Below, piece by piece: positions 11,867-24,948 of a stretch of DNA of 64,000 nt; positions within the stretch are counted from its first letter, which is position 1; each line of letters opens with the position of its first letter. This DNA is from Rhodamnia argentea (taxonomy: Eukaryota > Streptophyta > Magnoliopsida > Myrtales > Myrtaceae). The stretch is from NCBI RefSeq assembly GCF_020921035.1, contig NC_063155.1:10215001-10279000 (forward strand), read 5' to 3'. The notes beneath the pieces are model-generated. The model worked only from the letters and a program-made list of their open reading frames with translations. It made no database searches and was not told the origin of the DNA. The translations under genes and the position numbers were made by a program.

Positions 11867-12799
11867 TCATCGTCCCAAGCGCAGCGCAGCCTCCACGTCC
11901 AACCTCCATGCAAACCCTCCGCCGTCCATCCTCCACACGTCGCAGGGCAGCGTCACCGCCCTCCTCTCCCTCCCCCACGTGTACTCCATCCTTACCCTAC
12001 ACGTGAACGCTCCCCACATCATCCCCCTCGCCTCCTCCCTCACCGCCAACCACACCCGGCAATCCCCCTCCTCGTCCTCCTCCCGCCCCACCATCTTCCT
12101 CAGCGCCCCGTTGATCCACGTCACCCTCCCCAGGCCGTCCGACGTGAACCCGGGGCACGTGTCCCGCTCCAGATTCCACCACCTCTCCTCGTCGGTGCGC
12201 CCTAGCGCCTCCCCGTCCACCCACGTGTCCGTCACGCACTCCACCGTCACGCACGGGGACGGTCTGCCCAAAGGCTGCAACAGAGGAGGCGCCGGCTTTG
12301 GCGCGTTATCGTCGAACCTAAGCCACTTCGGCACGTTCTGCGTTTGCCCTTTGTCCGAGTCCCTCGAGAGGACCGGATCCATGGCACATCTGTAATAATC
12401 AGCAGCTTGCCTCAAGCCGGCCTTCACGTTCCGGAGATCGCCGCCGACTTTGTGCTCGGGCATCTCCGGCAACAGCGGCAGAGTCACCTTCTCTCCAGGC
12501 GGCAACGCATATCCGACCTTCTCTTTGCTGCAAGCCCTCCTCTTCCTGCTGGAGCGTTTGGTGGTGGTGTTGCCGCCGCTCCTCACTTGCCGTCTCCTGC
12601 CTCGGCCGGGCCGCACGCGGGTGTCCTTGCTCTCCGGCGAAGATCCGCCGGAGGAGGAGCCCCCGCACGCCGGTTTGGGCGCGATGGGGCGGAACCTGAG
12701 CATTATCCGGTCCACTTTGGACATATCATAAGGACCGCCGCCGCCGCCGCCGCCTCCGGGGGCGTATCTGGCTATGCAGCACCCTCCTCTACGGTCCAT
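11867..12799 (-). CDS. DUF7950 domain protein, 310 aa, single exon
   Basis: The open frame is uninterrupted from ATG (12799) to its stop at 11867. The N-terminus has a glycine run (residues 15-22) followed by VDRIMLRFRPIAPKP, a signature I associate with the plant DUF7950 family of unknown function. Residues about 55-92 are basic (RPGRGRRRQVR, KRSSRKRRA) and could serve as a nuclear signal or nucleic-acid contact; that is inference. The C-terminal half is rich in Trp and acidic residues (WWNLERDTCPGF, EYTWGRERRAVTLPCDVWRMDGG). GC content is much higher than in the flanks, which is normal for an intronless plant gene. The start is supported by a TATA box about 200 nt upstream. No biochemical role is known to me. 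Confidence 0.8.
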   Translation of the reverse strand: MDRRGGCCIARYAPGGGGGGGGPYDMSKVDRIMLRFRPIAPKPACGGSSSGGSSPESKDTRVRPGRGRRRQVRSGGNTTTKRSSRKRRACSKEKVGYALPPGEKVTLPLLPEMPEHKVGGDLRNVKAGLRQAADYYRCAMDPVLSRDSDKGQTQNVPKWLRFDDNAPKPAPPLLQPLGRPSPCVTVECVTDTWVDGEALGRTDEERWWNLERDTCPGFTSDGLGRVTWINGALRKMVGREEDEEGDCRVWLAVREEARGMMWGAFTCRVRMEYTWGRERRAVTLPCDVWRMDGGGFAWRLDVEAALRLGR

Positions 12800-12883
12800 C
12801 GATCTCCCACAGTCGTCTATCTCTTAACGATCTCTCGCCCTCGCTTAGTTCAAGCAAAGACCTAAACGAATGTTTCTCATTGA

Positions 12884-12907
12884 TCTCTCTCTCTCTCTCT
12901 CTCTTTC
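12884..12907. repeat. (CT)n microsatellite in the 5' leader of the DUF7950 gene
   Basis: An uninterrupted tct/ctct run (ga repeats on the coding strand) lies between the TATA box and the start codon. Polymorphic CT/GA tracts are frequent in plant 5' UTRs. Confidence 0.8.
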
Positions 12908-12998
12908 TCCCGGGTGCGTGCTAGCGTCTCGCAGATCCTACCTCATTCACAAGATCGAAGGCAGTAAATGCAGAAGGGGACAGATGCTGCCCCTCTCC

Positions 12999-13006
12999 AT
13001 TTATAG
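12999..13006 (-). promoter_or_regulatory. TATA box of the DUF7950 gene
   Basis: The minus strand reads CTATAAAT, flanked by GC-rich sequence, 200 nt upstream of the start codon. This leaves a leader of about 170 nt that contains the GA-type microsatellite. Confidence 0.65.
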
Positions 13007-13022
13007 GGACTGTAGTTGGGGA

Positions 13023-13635
13023 CACGTGTGAGGGCAGATACGTCTGAGGGGATCGGCTCGAACGGTTGCGGAGAGCTGCTACTACTTAACTACCATTGGG
13101 TGGGATGCGAAACGTGGCCGTGGCCGGTGACGCGGGGGCCCACGTGGGGAGTACGCTGCGCGCTAACGTATGGAAGAGCAATTCATAACGATTCATATAA
13201 ATATAAGAAAAAATTGATGTCTTAACAATACAATTTTAATCATAAATTCACTCATCATTGTTATGATGTGTTTTTATATAAAATACCCATTAATTTTAAA
13301 AAATTTGTGAGTAAAAGTAACTACCGGTAGCGTATCCCAAATATAAATGGTTAGATCTTTTGAAAAGGGAAAATGGGGCCCACGGGAAAGGAGATAGCCA
13401 ATGGGGGAGCGATAAGTGTGGAGATAAAAGGAGGAAAGAGATGGGGGCCCGCGTAGGTGGTGGCCTGTGGGTGGGTCTCGTGCGGCATGCGGGAGTTCCA
13501 GAAGGAGGACACGTGGCACAACGGGATTTGGATAGAGATGGGGGGAAGGACGACCAAGAAGATGGATGGTCTTGTCGTCTTTGCGGGGGGCGAGGCGTTT
13601 CCCATAGTTAGCAAGGGAGAGGATGGCGCCACGTG
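13023..13635. promoter_or_regulatory. cluster of four CACGTG G-boxes upstream of the DUF7950 gene
   Basis: CACGTG hexamers occur at 13023-13028, 13141-13146, 13510-13515 and 13630-13635, several in the longer ABRE/G-box contexts gacacgtgg or cccacgtggg. G-boxes bind bZIP and bHLH (PIF-type) factors. The first two are within about 150 nt of the TATA box and are the most plausible functional sites. Confidence 0.55.
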
Positions 13636-13639
13636 GACG

Positions 13640-16600
13640 GCAGGATAGCGACAGAGATCTCCTCGTGGGGTCGTTTCTTGGATTTGCCCCCACTGACGTG
13701 GGGGGTTCTCGGTTTGTCCCCCGTCCGCGATTGGAGGTCGGGCGGTGACCACTTCCATCGTACCGATTTTGCCCTCGCTATTTTGCGTATTTTAAGGAGC
13801 ATGTCGTATTTCACCTGTACCATGGTCCCTGAGATATAAAAAAATCTCAATATTCGTATCTCGTGTTATATATTTACCCTTTATCAATAGTCTATCAATA
13901 AAGGGTCTGCCTAGGTAGACATCGAAAAGCAAACAATATTAACAGAAGATAAATATGTAACATTAGTATGAGTTCAAAAATTTTTATGTGACCAAAAAAA
14001 AAAATTAAGCTTGGGGTATTTGTTTAGGATTACGTGCTACGGTGTGCATATTGTAGGGTTTTTAGTATGATAAAAAAAAAAATTCAGGATAAAGACATTA
14101 CGGTGAGCATAGTTTGATTTTTTTTTTTTTGTAATTTCTTCTCTTATTTGGAGAGGAATTTTGGGCATCTCAAATCCCTTATGTGGACTCCAACATTTTC
14201 GGAAACCGTCCCTTCAGGATTCATAAATTGTCTTAGTTACACTTCTGCACCTTCAAAAATCTACTAAAATTCCACTTTCACTCTCTAGTGGCACTTGTTG
14301 AGAAACGTAGTGAACGAATGAGAATAAATTGAATGATAACACTCTCTTTAATAAAGTATTTGCCCCACAACGTTGTCAATAGTTACCGACAAAAATCCTT
14401 TAGGATATGATAGAGTCTTGGAATGAGAATATCGAATAGCTAGCAATTCTCATGTTTCTTTAATAACTCTCTAGGGAAACAATCGGACACAATTGTTGTA
14501 TTTCTTTTAGAGAAACGAAAATGGAAGTTGTCATATTAAAATGAATAGAATCATAGTTTGAATATATAAACAAAAAAACACACAACTTATGTATATGCAA
14601 AACCAAAAATACAGAACTCTTCATTTCGAAAATTGCTAATTCGGATGTAACTTTTCATGTCTGGATAACCGTGTGTTCGGACACGCCTCTTCATGTTCGA
14701 GCATCATGAAGTTCGGACACATCTCTTCAAGTATTTGCTTTGAACAAATGAAGTTTAAGTTGCACTTGGGGCTTTAGCTACCCTTTCAAGCGAAGGAATG
14801 ACGTTTCGAATTGCGCACCATTCAGCTTCTGTTGCTTTGAGGCGAAAAAATGGATGCAAACGAGGGAATCTCCTTTTTCATGATTTTGCATCGCCCAATG
14901 GCAATCGAGACTCCAAACCATAAATTCTAAACTCATTTATCAGCAATGTGAATGAAAGGACATGACTTTGCATCATCCACTGTTAATCTTCCTTAGAATA
15001 ATTGAGTTCTTTGTTCATTAATTGACCTCTCGCCTAGCTCTATGAACTTTCTTAAGTCACGTGCAAAAGGAGCTTTTCCTTGGGATGCCATGTGACTAGT
15101 TTTGTTATTCAATTTCTCGTCTTTTACGTGCTAACGCATAATTGGGGAGAACTACCAAAAAAGTTTTAAACTTATCACAATTGTGCTAATTTAATTCTAA
15201 ACTTTTTTTTAATCGATTCAGTTCTAAACCTTTTGCAATTTTGCAAATTTAATCTATCCGATCAATTTTGATTGACCAGAGCTGACGTGGTTGCCGGTTG
15301 TCCGACGACATTATATTTTAATAACTTTTTGAATTTTTTTATTTTCCTTTATTTTTTTTCTTTTTCTTTCTTCTTTTTTTCTTCCCTCTTCTTTCTCCAA
15401 GCTGGTTTTCGATGGCGATCGGCTAGAGGTGATGGCCAGCTGGCGAGGGGGACCTCGTGCAACCATGGTGAGGTCGAGCCTTGTCTCGCCGAGGCTACGC
15501 AAGGTGTCGCCTTGCTAGCCCAGATCTAAGAAGCGCTTTCTCTCAACGTGTTTCTTATGTGTATTCTTGGTTTCAATCTAGACTCCTGGGAGGAGTCAGC
15601 TGGAGTTTTCCCAATGCGCAACCCACTTTTAGCCAAAAAAGAAGGATTCCTTCGTCGGACAACAAAGCTTGGCCAATAGTGGATTGACCGGTCACATCCA
15701 TCATCCTTATAACATACAGAACTGCACGATATAGAAGGGTAATTTGAGATTATATATACACACTCACACATATTGAGGATTTGAGAATTTCATAGTAAAA
15801 ATATAACGGAGTAATCTCAGCTGCAAGTATTATGAATTACAAAAAATATATATCGTGAGAAAAAGGATGACTTTATTAGGACCGTCGTTAAAAGCCCTTG
15901 TTAAGCTAGTAATAGCAATGGTACTAGGATGTTAGGACTGTCTCTGATCTTAAAACGATCTGTCAAAATTTGAACTCCCACGATATCCATGTGGTGTAAA
16001 TTTTCCTCAAGTATACGACAAAACATAAGTTTTGACAGCAACCTAAACATGCATGTTGGAGGCAAGCCTGGGATATTCGAAGGGGCAGAGAGAGAGAGAG
16101 AGAGCTGAACACAGTTCAAGAATTCGGGCAAAGGGTGGAGGCCCCACTGGACGAAGACCAGGGATACAGATGGAGAGATCCTGGCGGAGTTCGCAGAACA
16201 AGGTGGGGGGCGATGATGGAATCCTGTGGTCATGTGGGTTTAGATTGGAGTAAAGAGCTCTTTATTAGGTAGCTGTAATAATTGACGGGGGTTTGAGACA
16301 CCAAGGCTTCAGTGGTCAGCTGGACAACTGATCTGTGGAATCACGAGCAGGCTCTTACGTTGCGGTTCCTTATTCGAGCAGGGGCGTCAGAATGGACATG
16401 CAACTATAGCGTTAAGATCTTGAAGATCTATTCGTTCCAATATCCTGAGCATCCACTGGTCGGGGGTCCATTCAGGTGCTCTCTCTTAATCAAAATATGC
16501 TTAACCCATCACGTCTGGTTTTTCCTTCGTCTCTTTTAGGGGCCCCATTCATGCGTGCAGAGTTGCGGTCAAGGAGGTCTAGCTTCATCATCTCCTCAGG

Positions 16601-17523
16601 GTTTCTTTGACAATGTGCCCTTACGCATCTCCTGTTAACTTTTTTATCCCACCGCTGGATGCAAACTACGTGTCATATGACACTACCGGGGATGTAGTTG
16701 ATATTCTTCGTTGACAGGAAAGTAAGTGAGTCCCACTCCCCTGAAGAGCGAGCGGGAATCCTCTCGAGGAGGCAGCGCTCCTGAGATAGTTTAAACTGGT
16801 ATTTTATTTTGATAGTTTGAGCTTGAATTCATAAATAACTATTGTTATATATAAATTTTTTTTTTTATTGAGAGATGTAATAGAGGAGTGGGATGCAATA
16901 ATTATAGCGAAATTCTCTATTGGATGTAGTCCTAATTTAAAGGTGAATCGGGATAAATCTTTATATCTCAACTTGTCTTTCTCGCCTTTACCTTTTATTT
17001 TGTCGTGATTATGCATCTAATCTTAACACGTACTCTTTGCACAAGAGGGTTGCTTTCGAAGTTTGGAGTGACCGTAGACTTTTGGGTATGGAGCTTTAAC
17101 TGCGGCATCCAACTCCAAGGGACCATGAACAAAAATCTATTCTACATATCACTGCTTCCTCTCGCCAATTGCCAGCTCCATCCACGCAGATAAGAAAAAG
17201 AAAAGAAAAGAAAAAAGCAGTAGTTTAGCATGAAGTGGTTGGTGGGCTATCTAAAGACATCGCTTTCCCTTGCGTCTATCTTCAATTGACTATGCTGCTT
17301 GTCTTGATAACTGCATTTGTTCGTTGAAGTTGCATGATCGCTAGCCACTCGGCAAGTTCTCATACGCATCAATCAACCTTGCAAGAAAATCTCTCTGTCA
17401 TCTTCCCATGATTGCTCTCTGTTGATGCGGTGTAGGGACAAGAGTAATAGCATTTTCACCTAAGTATGTTTGGAAGGAATTATTGGTATACTTCCCTCCC
17501 CATCGATTTTGTAAAAATTTTAA
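13640..17523. other. intergenic, repeat fragments, no gene seen
   Basis: Mostly AT-rich. 15150-15480 is related to the foldback element and dispersed repeat found at the ends of the duplicated units (gacgtggttgccggttgtcc followed by AT-rich and pyrimidine tracts). A (GA)n run lies at about 16086-16105. Open frames at 13274-13850 lie on both strands of the G-box-rich promoter segment and show no family motif. 17190-17523 is the unique flank left of the tandem array. Confidence 0.5.
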
Positions 17524-19910
17524 TTTTGGCATTGCACAGATTTTCGATAAAACCACAAAAACGATGAATCACACTTTAGATTTATTTTTCATCGGAAAAA
17601 CCCAAATGAATCGAGACTAGTCATCAATGACAAACACAAAATATTTGAAACCAGAATTAGATAAAATTGGACTTGTTTATACATCGGAATGAATTACAAA
17701 TAAAGGAAAAGATGCACGATGACTGATAGACTCAAAAGGCAATTGATGAGATTTGCCTACAAGACACGACTCACAAGATACCGACCGAGAACTAAAATTG
17801 CACACACTTTTCTATTTGGATGAGTAAGACATCAATTTACCTACAAGACATGACTCACAAGATACCGACCGAGAACTAAAATCGCACACACTTTTCTATT
17901 TGGATGACTAAGACTAGCATGCCAACGAGTGAGTGAAATAAAAGAAGCCACGCTAGGATGCAAATGAGGTGATACCAAGGAGTTGGGAATCGAATAAAAA
18001 CCATGAGAAGAACTGGCATGGAGGAGAACTTTCCTGGTTCGTTGGTCTTGCAAAGAAAAGGATGAACCATTAAATCAATAGTGCATGTATTTGTACAACA
18101 AAGTGAGTAATTGGAGAAGATTGTGAGTAAGATTAGGGACATGATAGACATGGGATAATAGCAAAGGTCGAGAATCAATATGTAAAAAAGCTTTACCGAT
18201 TTGCTTAATAGGCAATAAGCAACCATCACCAAGCGAAAGTTTTGTCAAATCAAAAAAGGGTCTAGGATTTAGAATTTTACCAATGCCACTAGTCACGTGT
18301 ATTGACGCCCCACCGTCAAGATACCGCATTGGATAAGAGGTCTCACCAATTGAAAAAGATGAGAAGGAGTCCAATAGATCAGTAGCGATGAAAGCATGGT
18401 TGGATTGTTGTCGACACTATAGCGCGGTGTGCCGGATTCTATTACATATCCGACAAGAAATATGAGACCCGGATCCAAGAATGCCTCCCTAGGTGAATGG
18501 GGTTACATAGGGCCTCGAACCACCACGAGGCCTACTAGAAGAGGGGGAGGAGCGACTAGCATAGGGGATCGAGAATGACTATGAATTGAATCTATCCTTG
18601 GAGGATTACCAACTCAGTTGATCACCCGAGAACTGTTCATCTTAGCCCCGATTAGACCTTTGGCCCCTAGAATTACATCCACCCCGAGACCCTCAAAATG
18701 GTGGATTAGGTGAAGTGGCATGACCACATAAAGCACAATGAGCATCGGATGAAGATAAGGGATTCAATTTTCGGAGAAATAGCTTTTCTTGGATGAGAAG
18801 ACGTGACAAATGGATCATACTCTCAACGGAGCCAAATTGAGGGCTTGAATCACCAAGTCCTTATTAGAGACAAAGCAATTGATTGCGGTAAGGGAATCCA
18901 CAATTGACTTGGGATGCCAAAGATAGTCGGACATTGATTGATCGGGGTTTCTTAACGGCGTCCTAATTGACTTTTAGTCCAATTTTCTTGGCTGCGCAAC
19001 AATCAGGAAAGCGTCGTCCTTGAGCATGCCAAATCTCTCGATATGTTCAAAGGTCATGAACTTCATGGAAAATCTTGACTGTGAGGATCGAGTCAATCAA
19101 ACTATGAAAGCATTTATCTGTCTTGACCCGGGTGGAATAGGAGCTATTGACCACCACAGTATCATTTTGTTCATGGAAAAGCTTTCGAGGACATGGAAAA
19201 GATCCATCCACATGGCCTAGCAGATCGTTGTGGATTAAAATATGTTCAAACCGAGATTTGCACAAAAGATAATTGTTCGTATCAAGTTTGATGGAGACGG
19301 GACTAGTTATGTTGGGAAGAACAAGAGAGGGAGAGGTTGATTGCACGGTCGTAATTTGTCCAGCACCAAATATCGCAGCAGTAGATAAGAGGGAAGAAGA
19401 GGTGAAAGTGGACGGAATGTCGTTGACAGGTGATGTGAATTGAGATTAACAAAAAGGAAAAATGATGGCCGAAGAGACGGTAGAGAATAAGAAAAAAAAT
19501 TAAAGGTATCGAATATTATTGAGATAGTAATTGGAGCAAGGGCATTATTGATTTAGGGTAAGGACATTATTGATTTAGGGTAAGGACGTTGAAGAATTTA
19601 ATGTATTCTCCTACTATGATATCATGTTGATATTTAGAGTCAGAGAGAAAATAACCACTAAGTGTTTATGGTGGCTCAACTCTAATTAGGATTATATCAA
19701 ATGTATTTATAGGAGTGAATAATCATAATAAGGATATAGACAAAAACATAATTACAAAAGTACCCCATCATATATATAAATTACATATTAATAAGCTAAA
19801 CATGCTATTCACTTAGCGGGCAAGTTTTCTACTCTTTGATTTTGTAGAGCTCGTCATTGGAAAAACCATGCAAGTGCATCTCTCTCTTTAGCTATGTTAG
19901 TTTAGACCTG
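17524..19910 (-). mobile_element. truncated Copia retrotransposon, unit 1 copy (LTR edge, gag, protease, start of integrase)
   Basis: Read on the minus strand. A degenerate initiator-tRNA-Met primer site (TGATATCATAGTAGGAG, 19624-19608) follows what looks like the 3' edge of a 5' LTR ending in TATCAACA. A Copia-type gag follows, beginning MQSTSPSLVLPNITSPVSIK (19346-19047), then remnants of the zinc-knuckle region. The aspartic protease and GAG-pre-integrase region (18478-17841) has YLDGGASIHVT in place of the usual DSGAS. The start of the integrase is recognisable as GFKYFVFVIDD. Stops and frameshifts are scattered, so it is dead. The fragment ends abruptly at 17524 inside the integrase core. 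Reverse transcriptase, RNase H and the 3' LTR are absent. The outer LTR boundary near 19910 is approximate. Confidence 0.8.
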
Positions 19911-22900
19911 TCAAAATGGATCGTAAACTCATTTCGTAACTTATATGACAAGCTGGCTTTTAAATGGATTAGTCATATTCAATAAATGAGCCATAAACGA
20001 GTTTACAACATACTTAGATTGACATTGCAATGGGTTAAATGAGTCATAACTTGATCTCGTGCTAATTTACTTGACACTCTTATCTCGGTTTGAATATGGA
20101 TTTTCCTAAATTAGATTAAATGTGAAAGTGTTTTAAGAATATGAGTTGGGTCGGGGTATGAATTGGATATGAGCCGGGTATCGGCCACGAGATTGACATT
20201 GCAATGGGGTAAATGAGTCTATTTAGGTCGGACTATTTATGACTCGATCCGACACACAAGTTTGATGGGTTCGAGGGCATGCATGCAAAGAAATCCAAAG
20301 AAAACCAAATAGAAAAACATTAAATACGTTAGCCCAGCGTCATTGGCAGATATAGATCGTGGCTATGTGGAAAAAGAATCCATTGATCATCACTTCATGT
20401 TACGTGGCAAAGCTTTTTCAAAGTGAATAAGACTTGTTTTGGTATAGTGTCCATCCAAGCAGACAAGATCTTCCCTTGCGTCAATGTCCTAAAATGCGTG
20501 CGAATCGATTGAGAGTTAGGTCTTGAGTAATATTAAATACAGCATACAGTCCCAGCCAAAAGAGGTATCTAGGGCTTCCCCATTCCTCACTATAATTTAA
20601 ACTTGACTCGCTTTTCTCCTAATTAGAGAAAAAATAAAGCATGCACCCCTTTCTAGTGCTGATCACATGATAGTCAAAATTTAAGAAAACAAAATATTTG
20701 ACTGATTTTTAGTCTCGACCCCGTGAAATTCTCTAGCACTCGCCTCATACGCAGTGTTGTGAGATCGATATCGTCGGATCAAATTCGTACTCAAGCATAA
20801 ATAATACATACATGTCCGAACTATTAAGTAAGCGACAGATCGGTCTCTATGGTAGATCGTATAATAAGACACAAGAGTTAAGCAACTCCTATCGAAACAG
20901 AAAACCCTAGCACCGTGCTACAATTATTGAGATAAATAATGTCATTATTATTACATGATTAATTGATCTTTTGTTGCTAATCTTGGGAGAAAATATCTTC
21001 AAGGCAGGCACATAAATAATTGAGCGCAAGAACATGGACGTCACGTCGAGTTTTATAATCTGCAGCATCCATGAATAGAAACGTAGATATCATCCACATG
21101 GCAGCTCTATCTCCAACGGCAGAACCTCTCTCGTCGACTTTCGGGGTTGGTCTGTGGGAAATATTGCTAGATTTGCAAGCTTCCCCTTCAATAATGATGG
21201 TCGTTGTCGAGAACCTAATAAAGAAATCCTAGTACGATTATCAATGTTTGGCACATTTGTCTCCACTTAGGAGGAGGGATCTGCGCAGCATTTGCTTTCA
21301 TTGCACCATGACTTTGGGCTATCCACGAAGCACGGATCATTCCTGCGTGCATAAGCAGCAATTTAGGTCATTGGTCGCTTCGTGAATCCTAAATTATGTG
21401 TCCTAGCAACTGTTCAAGTCAAAAACCTAACCACTTCCCGTCGAGATGAATGGTAGAAATTGCTGCTTTCTATCGCCAATAGATTCTTGAATATTACGTT
21501 TCGCCATTTCGCAATAGCCCCTAAGGGATGATCGAGCAAATGATGACGAAGGGATTCCCTCGATGCCTTTGCCTTAACGCTTTCTCCAAGATGATTTACC
21601 AAAATTCGCGAAATCGACAAGCTTTACATGGCATCTTGCTATACGTACATTTTCCTCGAGATAACGAAAGATCAATCGATCGAACATATTCAAGTGACAC
21701 TATTAGTCTGCATCATCAAGGGCCAGCGCCATGTTTTTTTATGTCCGAAAGTTGCATAAAGTACATGACTGGATGAGCTGAAGAGACATCATTATGTTGC
21801 CAATTCACCATATTATAACGCATGATAGGACGGTTCTCATAGATAAGCGTACGTCTTTTTCCGATATCTAGAGGGGAAAAGTTAGGCTTCCCCATGATTC
21901 GAGCATCTGCAGCCAATGGGCTGGGAGCACGTCCGAGGCACAAAGGAATTCGAAATCGAGAAGAAAGCGATCATGGAGCCCATTCCTCGGTGTCCTTTGT
22001 TGCTTGACCTTTTGCCCTTGAGTTGGAAACTAATGTGGTGATCATGCCACGTGTCGAAGTGGGTACCAACCACAGTCGTAGGGCAGCTACAAGATTGAGC
22101 TAGAGAAGGTATTGATGTAGAGATAGAGAGAGATTAGACAGATTACGTTTTGGGGGCGTGTGTGATGACACCCAAGAGAAATGACTAGAATCACTATGAC
22201 TTTAGGACCGTTAAAAGAGAAATGTAACCCACCACTTTTGGGAATATCTTCTTATCTGGATGCTCCATTTGTGTAAAACTTACGTTTGACACAGTCTTTC
22301 TCTCTTTCGGTGTCGCCTGCGAATCAAAGGAACTTCCTTTGCTTTGCTAGAACGTTCTTTCATCACATCATCATTAAAGGTTAAGGTGATCCTAAAATCG
22401 ATTTGAGTGGTAATACCATTGGAATAATCTTGCTGCAATTCGAGAAGTAGAGGATTTCGGGTATGATTTCTGCTCGATGCGATTACTCGAAGCTGGGAAG
22501 CCACGAGGAAATATTTGTTCCAGAATCGAAATGGATGACTTGCTTTCGATCGGATCAAGAAGGTGGACTCCTCATTTGATGTGCGAAAACTAGCACGCGA
22601 CATCGTCAAATACATGAAAAAAAGGGGAGATTGCAGTGATTAGAAGAATATTGGAACTTTGTAATGCCAAACGACCAACAATTTCGTTCCTTTTTCGCCA
22701 TGCAATATTCACGACAGATTCTTGTCATGTGGTGATGACAATCCACTTATCTAGATATTCATCAGCAGTTTGTTACTTTACTTTTAATACCTAACGTTGC
22801 TCCTTTTATAACACCAGGTGGCTGAAGGGGTTGCAACTCTAAACCTCAAAAAGTAGGCACAATTTATGTTTACTGGATGAAAGAGCATTTAGTTTACTTA

Positions 22901-24948
22901 GAGAAACCAAGACTATTCCATGTTGCATGCTGCCATTTTCATCAGCTTCAACCCTAAATGCAGCTTCATGTACGTTACAAATTCTGGTATTATCATCATT
23001 TATTCGAAGCCGACATGGGCAGAGATTTCAGGTTCGAGAGAGAGAGAGAGAGAGAGCATGAAGATGGAAAGAGAGAAAAATTAAGGGATATCGACTTATA
23101 TTAGGGAATAACCGTGCGGTTAAATAAACGGCGGACTTAAAATAATGGTGCGAGAGAATAGCTAATCTCTTTGAATGAGTGTTCAACCGAAAGTTACAGA
23201 TTCTTTTACATTCTCTCCATGTTGCAGAAGGATTTGAATATGCGGTCATGTCCAGCTGAATTCTTTCGGTTTCTTCTCATTCTCCAGCTTCTGAAGGGGA
23301 GATGCAAAATCACAAGGTCGAGCATTCGATCCAAACACGGTTTCGACTTTAAGGTTTCTCACTTAATTAAGGGTACCTTTTTTTCCTGCTCATCTGCCTT
23401 TATTTCATCTCCTTAATGTACAAAGCTCTAGAGATGATGGCGTCGCTTTATTCTGGTCTTGTGGTTGATATCATCTTCTTGACTTGGATCCTTTAGGTGG
23501 ATATCATGTTTACCTATCGTTTTTCAGATAAGTCGGGCTTTCCGGCGTGTCACCATTATCTGCTAGATTGCTTTCTAGATTTAGTGATGCATTCAGGTCA
23601 GATTGTGATGATGTTGATCACAACATCTTAATTTTTCTGTGTTCTTGACAATTTTTTAGTGCTGTAATGTAGGTTTCCCCATCCCCAGCTTATCTAGTTT
23701 GAATTAACAAGGAAGCTTTTCTGCTTCTGTTTTTTCTTGTTCTTTTTTCTTTTTGGGGTAGAGACAGGGATCAAACCAGAAACCAAACAGAGTCTCAACC
23801 ACAGCAAAGGGAACTGAAGTATGACCTATGAACGGATTTCCTTGTGATCTAAAATATTTTTTTTTGGAACAAACGTTATCTAAATTTGAAGTGTGTGTCG
23901 AAGACTCCTCCAAGAGATTAGAAATCAAGACGTAGGTTTTATTATGCACACATTCATGTAACTTCTGATTTGCTACACCAGACTAGGCACAATCAATGAT
24001 TGTCGTTGGTACTGCGGTATGATTCGGTATTTCAACTAAAGCTTCATATTTCAAGCTAATGGAAGAAGTTACGGGCATATTGTTGAATCCGATAGTAGGG
24101 GCCATAGTCCCAAATTTTGCAACAGAGGTATCATTGCCGATAGGAATGATGATCGCGATTCACGTTACTCGAAAACGTGCGAGCATCTCTTAATATGGTC
24201 AGTCTTTTCCAACGACATAGAGTGAACGACGTACAGTACATACTTTCTTCTGCCCCCTGAGGATATTCCAGTTTTCAGTCTTCATCCAACATGTCCACAC
24301 TTGGTTTCGAAACCAATCGAGTAGGTCAATGTCTATCTAAAACCATCTGCCAACGCATCTACCAACTATATGAAGAGAGCCAACTCGTCATCTCTAGCTC
24401 TGAAGCCAAACGCAATCGCTTTCCCGCATGGTGGTTGCCTTGGTTGTTTTGCATGAGCAATGCAACTAGCTCAATATTAGGATCAGCCAATTAGACCGAC
24501 GAAACGAAGAAGAGAAGTGGATCATGTATGAAGCAGGGCCGTTATTATGAGCCGTTGTATCACCTTCCCTTCTCACATGATTAAAAGAACATGACCTGAA
24601 TTAGCGTGTTAGGTGCATCATGAAATTGCGTAGAGTCATGTGCGAATCTCCAGCTAGTTTGGATTCAAACAATTTAAAGAGATAGATCCCCTTTTACTTA
24701 ATTCTTACCAATATTTAGTTACAAAGAATGAGTCCGGAAATGCTTCTGCTTGCAGTTTATGAAGGGGGAATCCTAATGTTACAATAGAGGTTACTAACGA
24801 AAACGCAGAGGACATAAACAAGGACCTTAAAATGGTGTCAGTTTAGTCTCCTTTCACTTCAAGGAATAGCTTCCTTTTTTTTCTTTTCTTTCAGCTCTTG
24901 TATGAACAAATTCAAATGGATTACTACTGGGTGGTAATGCCCTGGTGT
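19911..24948. other. unit 1 gene-poor stretch between Copia fragment and 4CL-like gene
   Basis: No protein family recognised on either strand. The longest shared open frame with unit 2 is on the minus strand at 22280-22615 (111 codons; 109 at 50668-50997). Its differences between copies are mostly amino-acid changing, so coding constraint is not supported. A (GA)n microsatellite sits at 23036-23056. The segment is at least 95 percent similar by eye to 48287-53334. Confidence 0.5.

Noticed and set aside
11979..12865. Several 85-173 codon frames opposite or overlapping the DUF7950 gene
   Set aside because: GC-rich shadow frames; the minus-strand frame 11867-12799 carries the family motif.
22280..22615. 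111-codon minus-strand frame conserved in unit 2 (50668-50997)
   Set aside because: The differences between copies are mostly amino-acid changing and no family is recognised. Retention of the frame is explained by the high identity of the duplicated units.
24291..24494. 67-codon + strand frame conserved in unit 2 (52674-52877)
   Set aside because: No recognisable domain on either strand. Conservation reflects the recent duplication.
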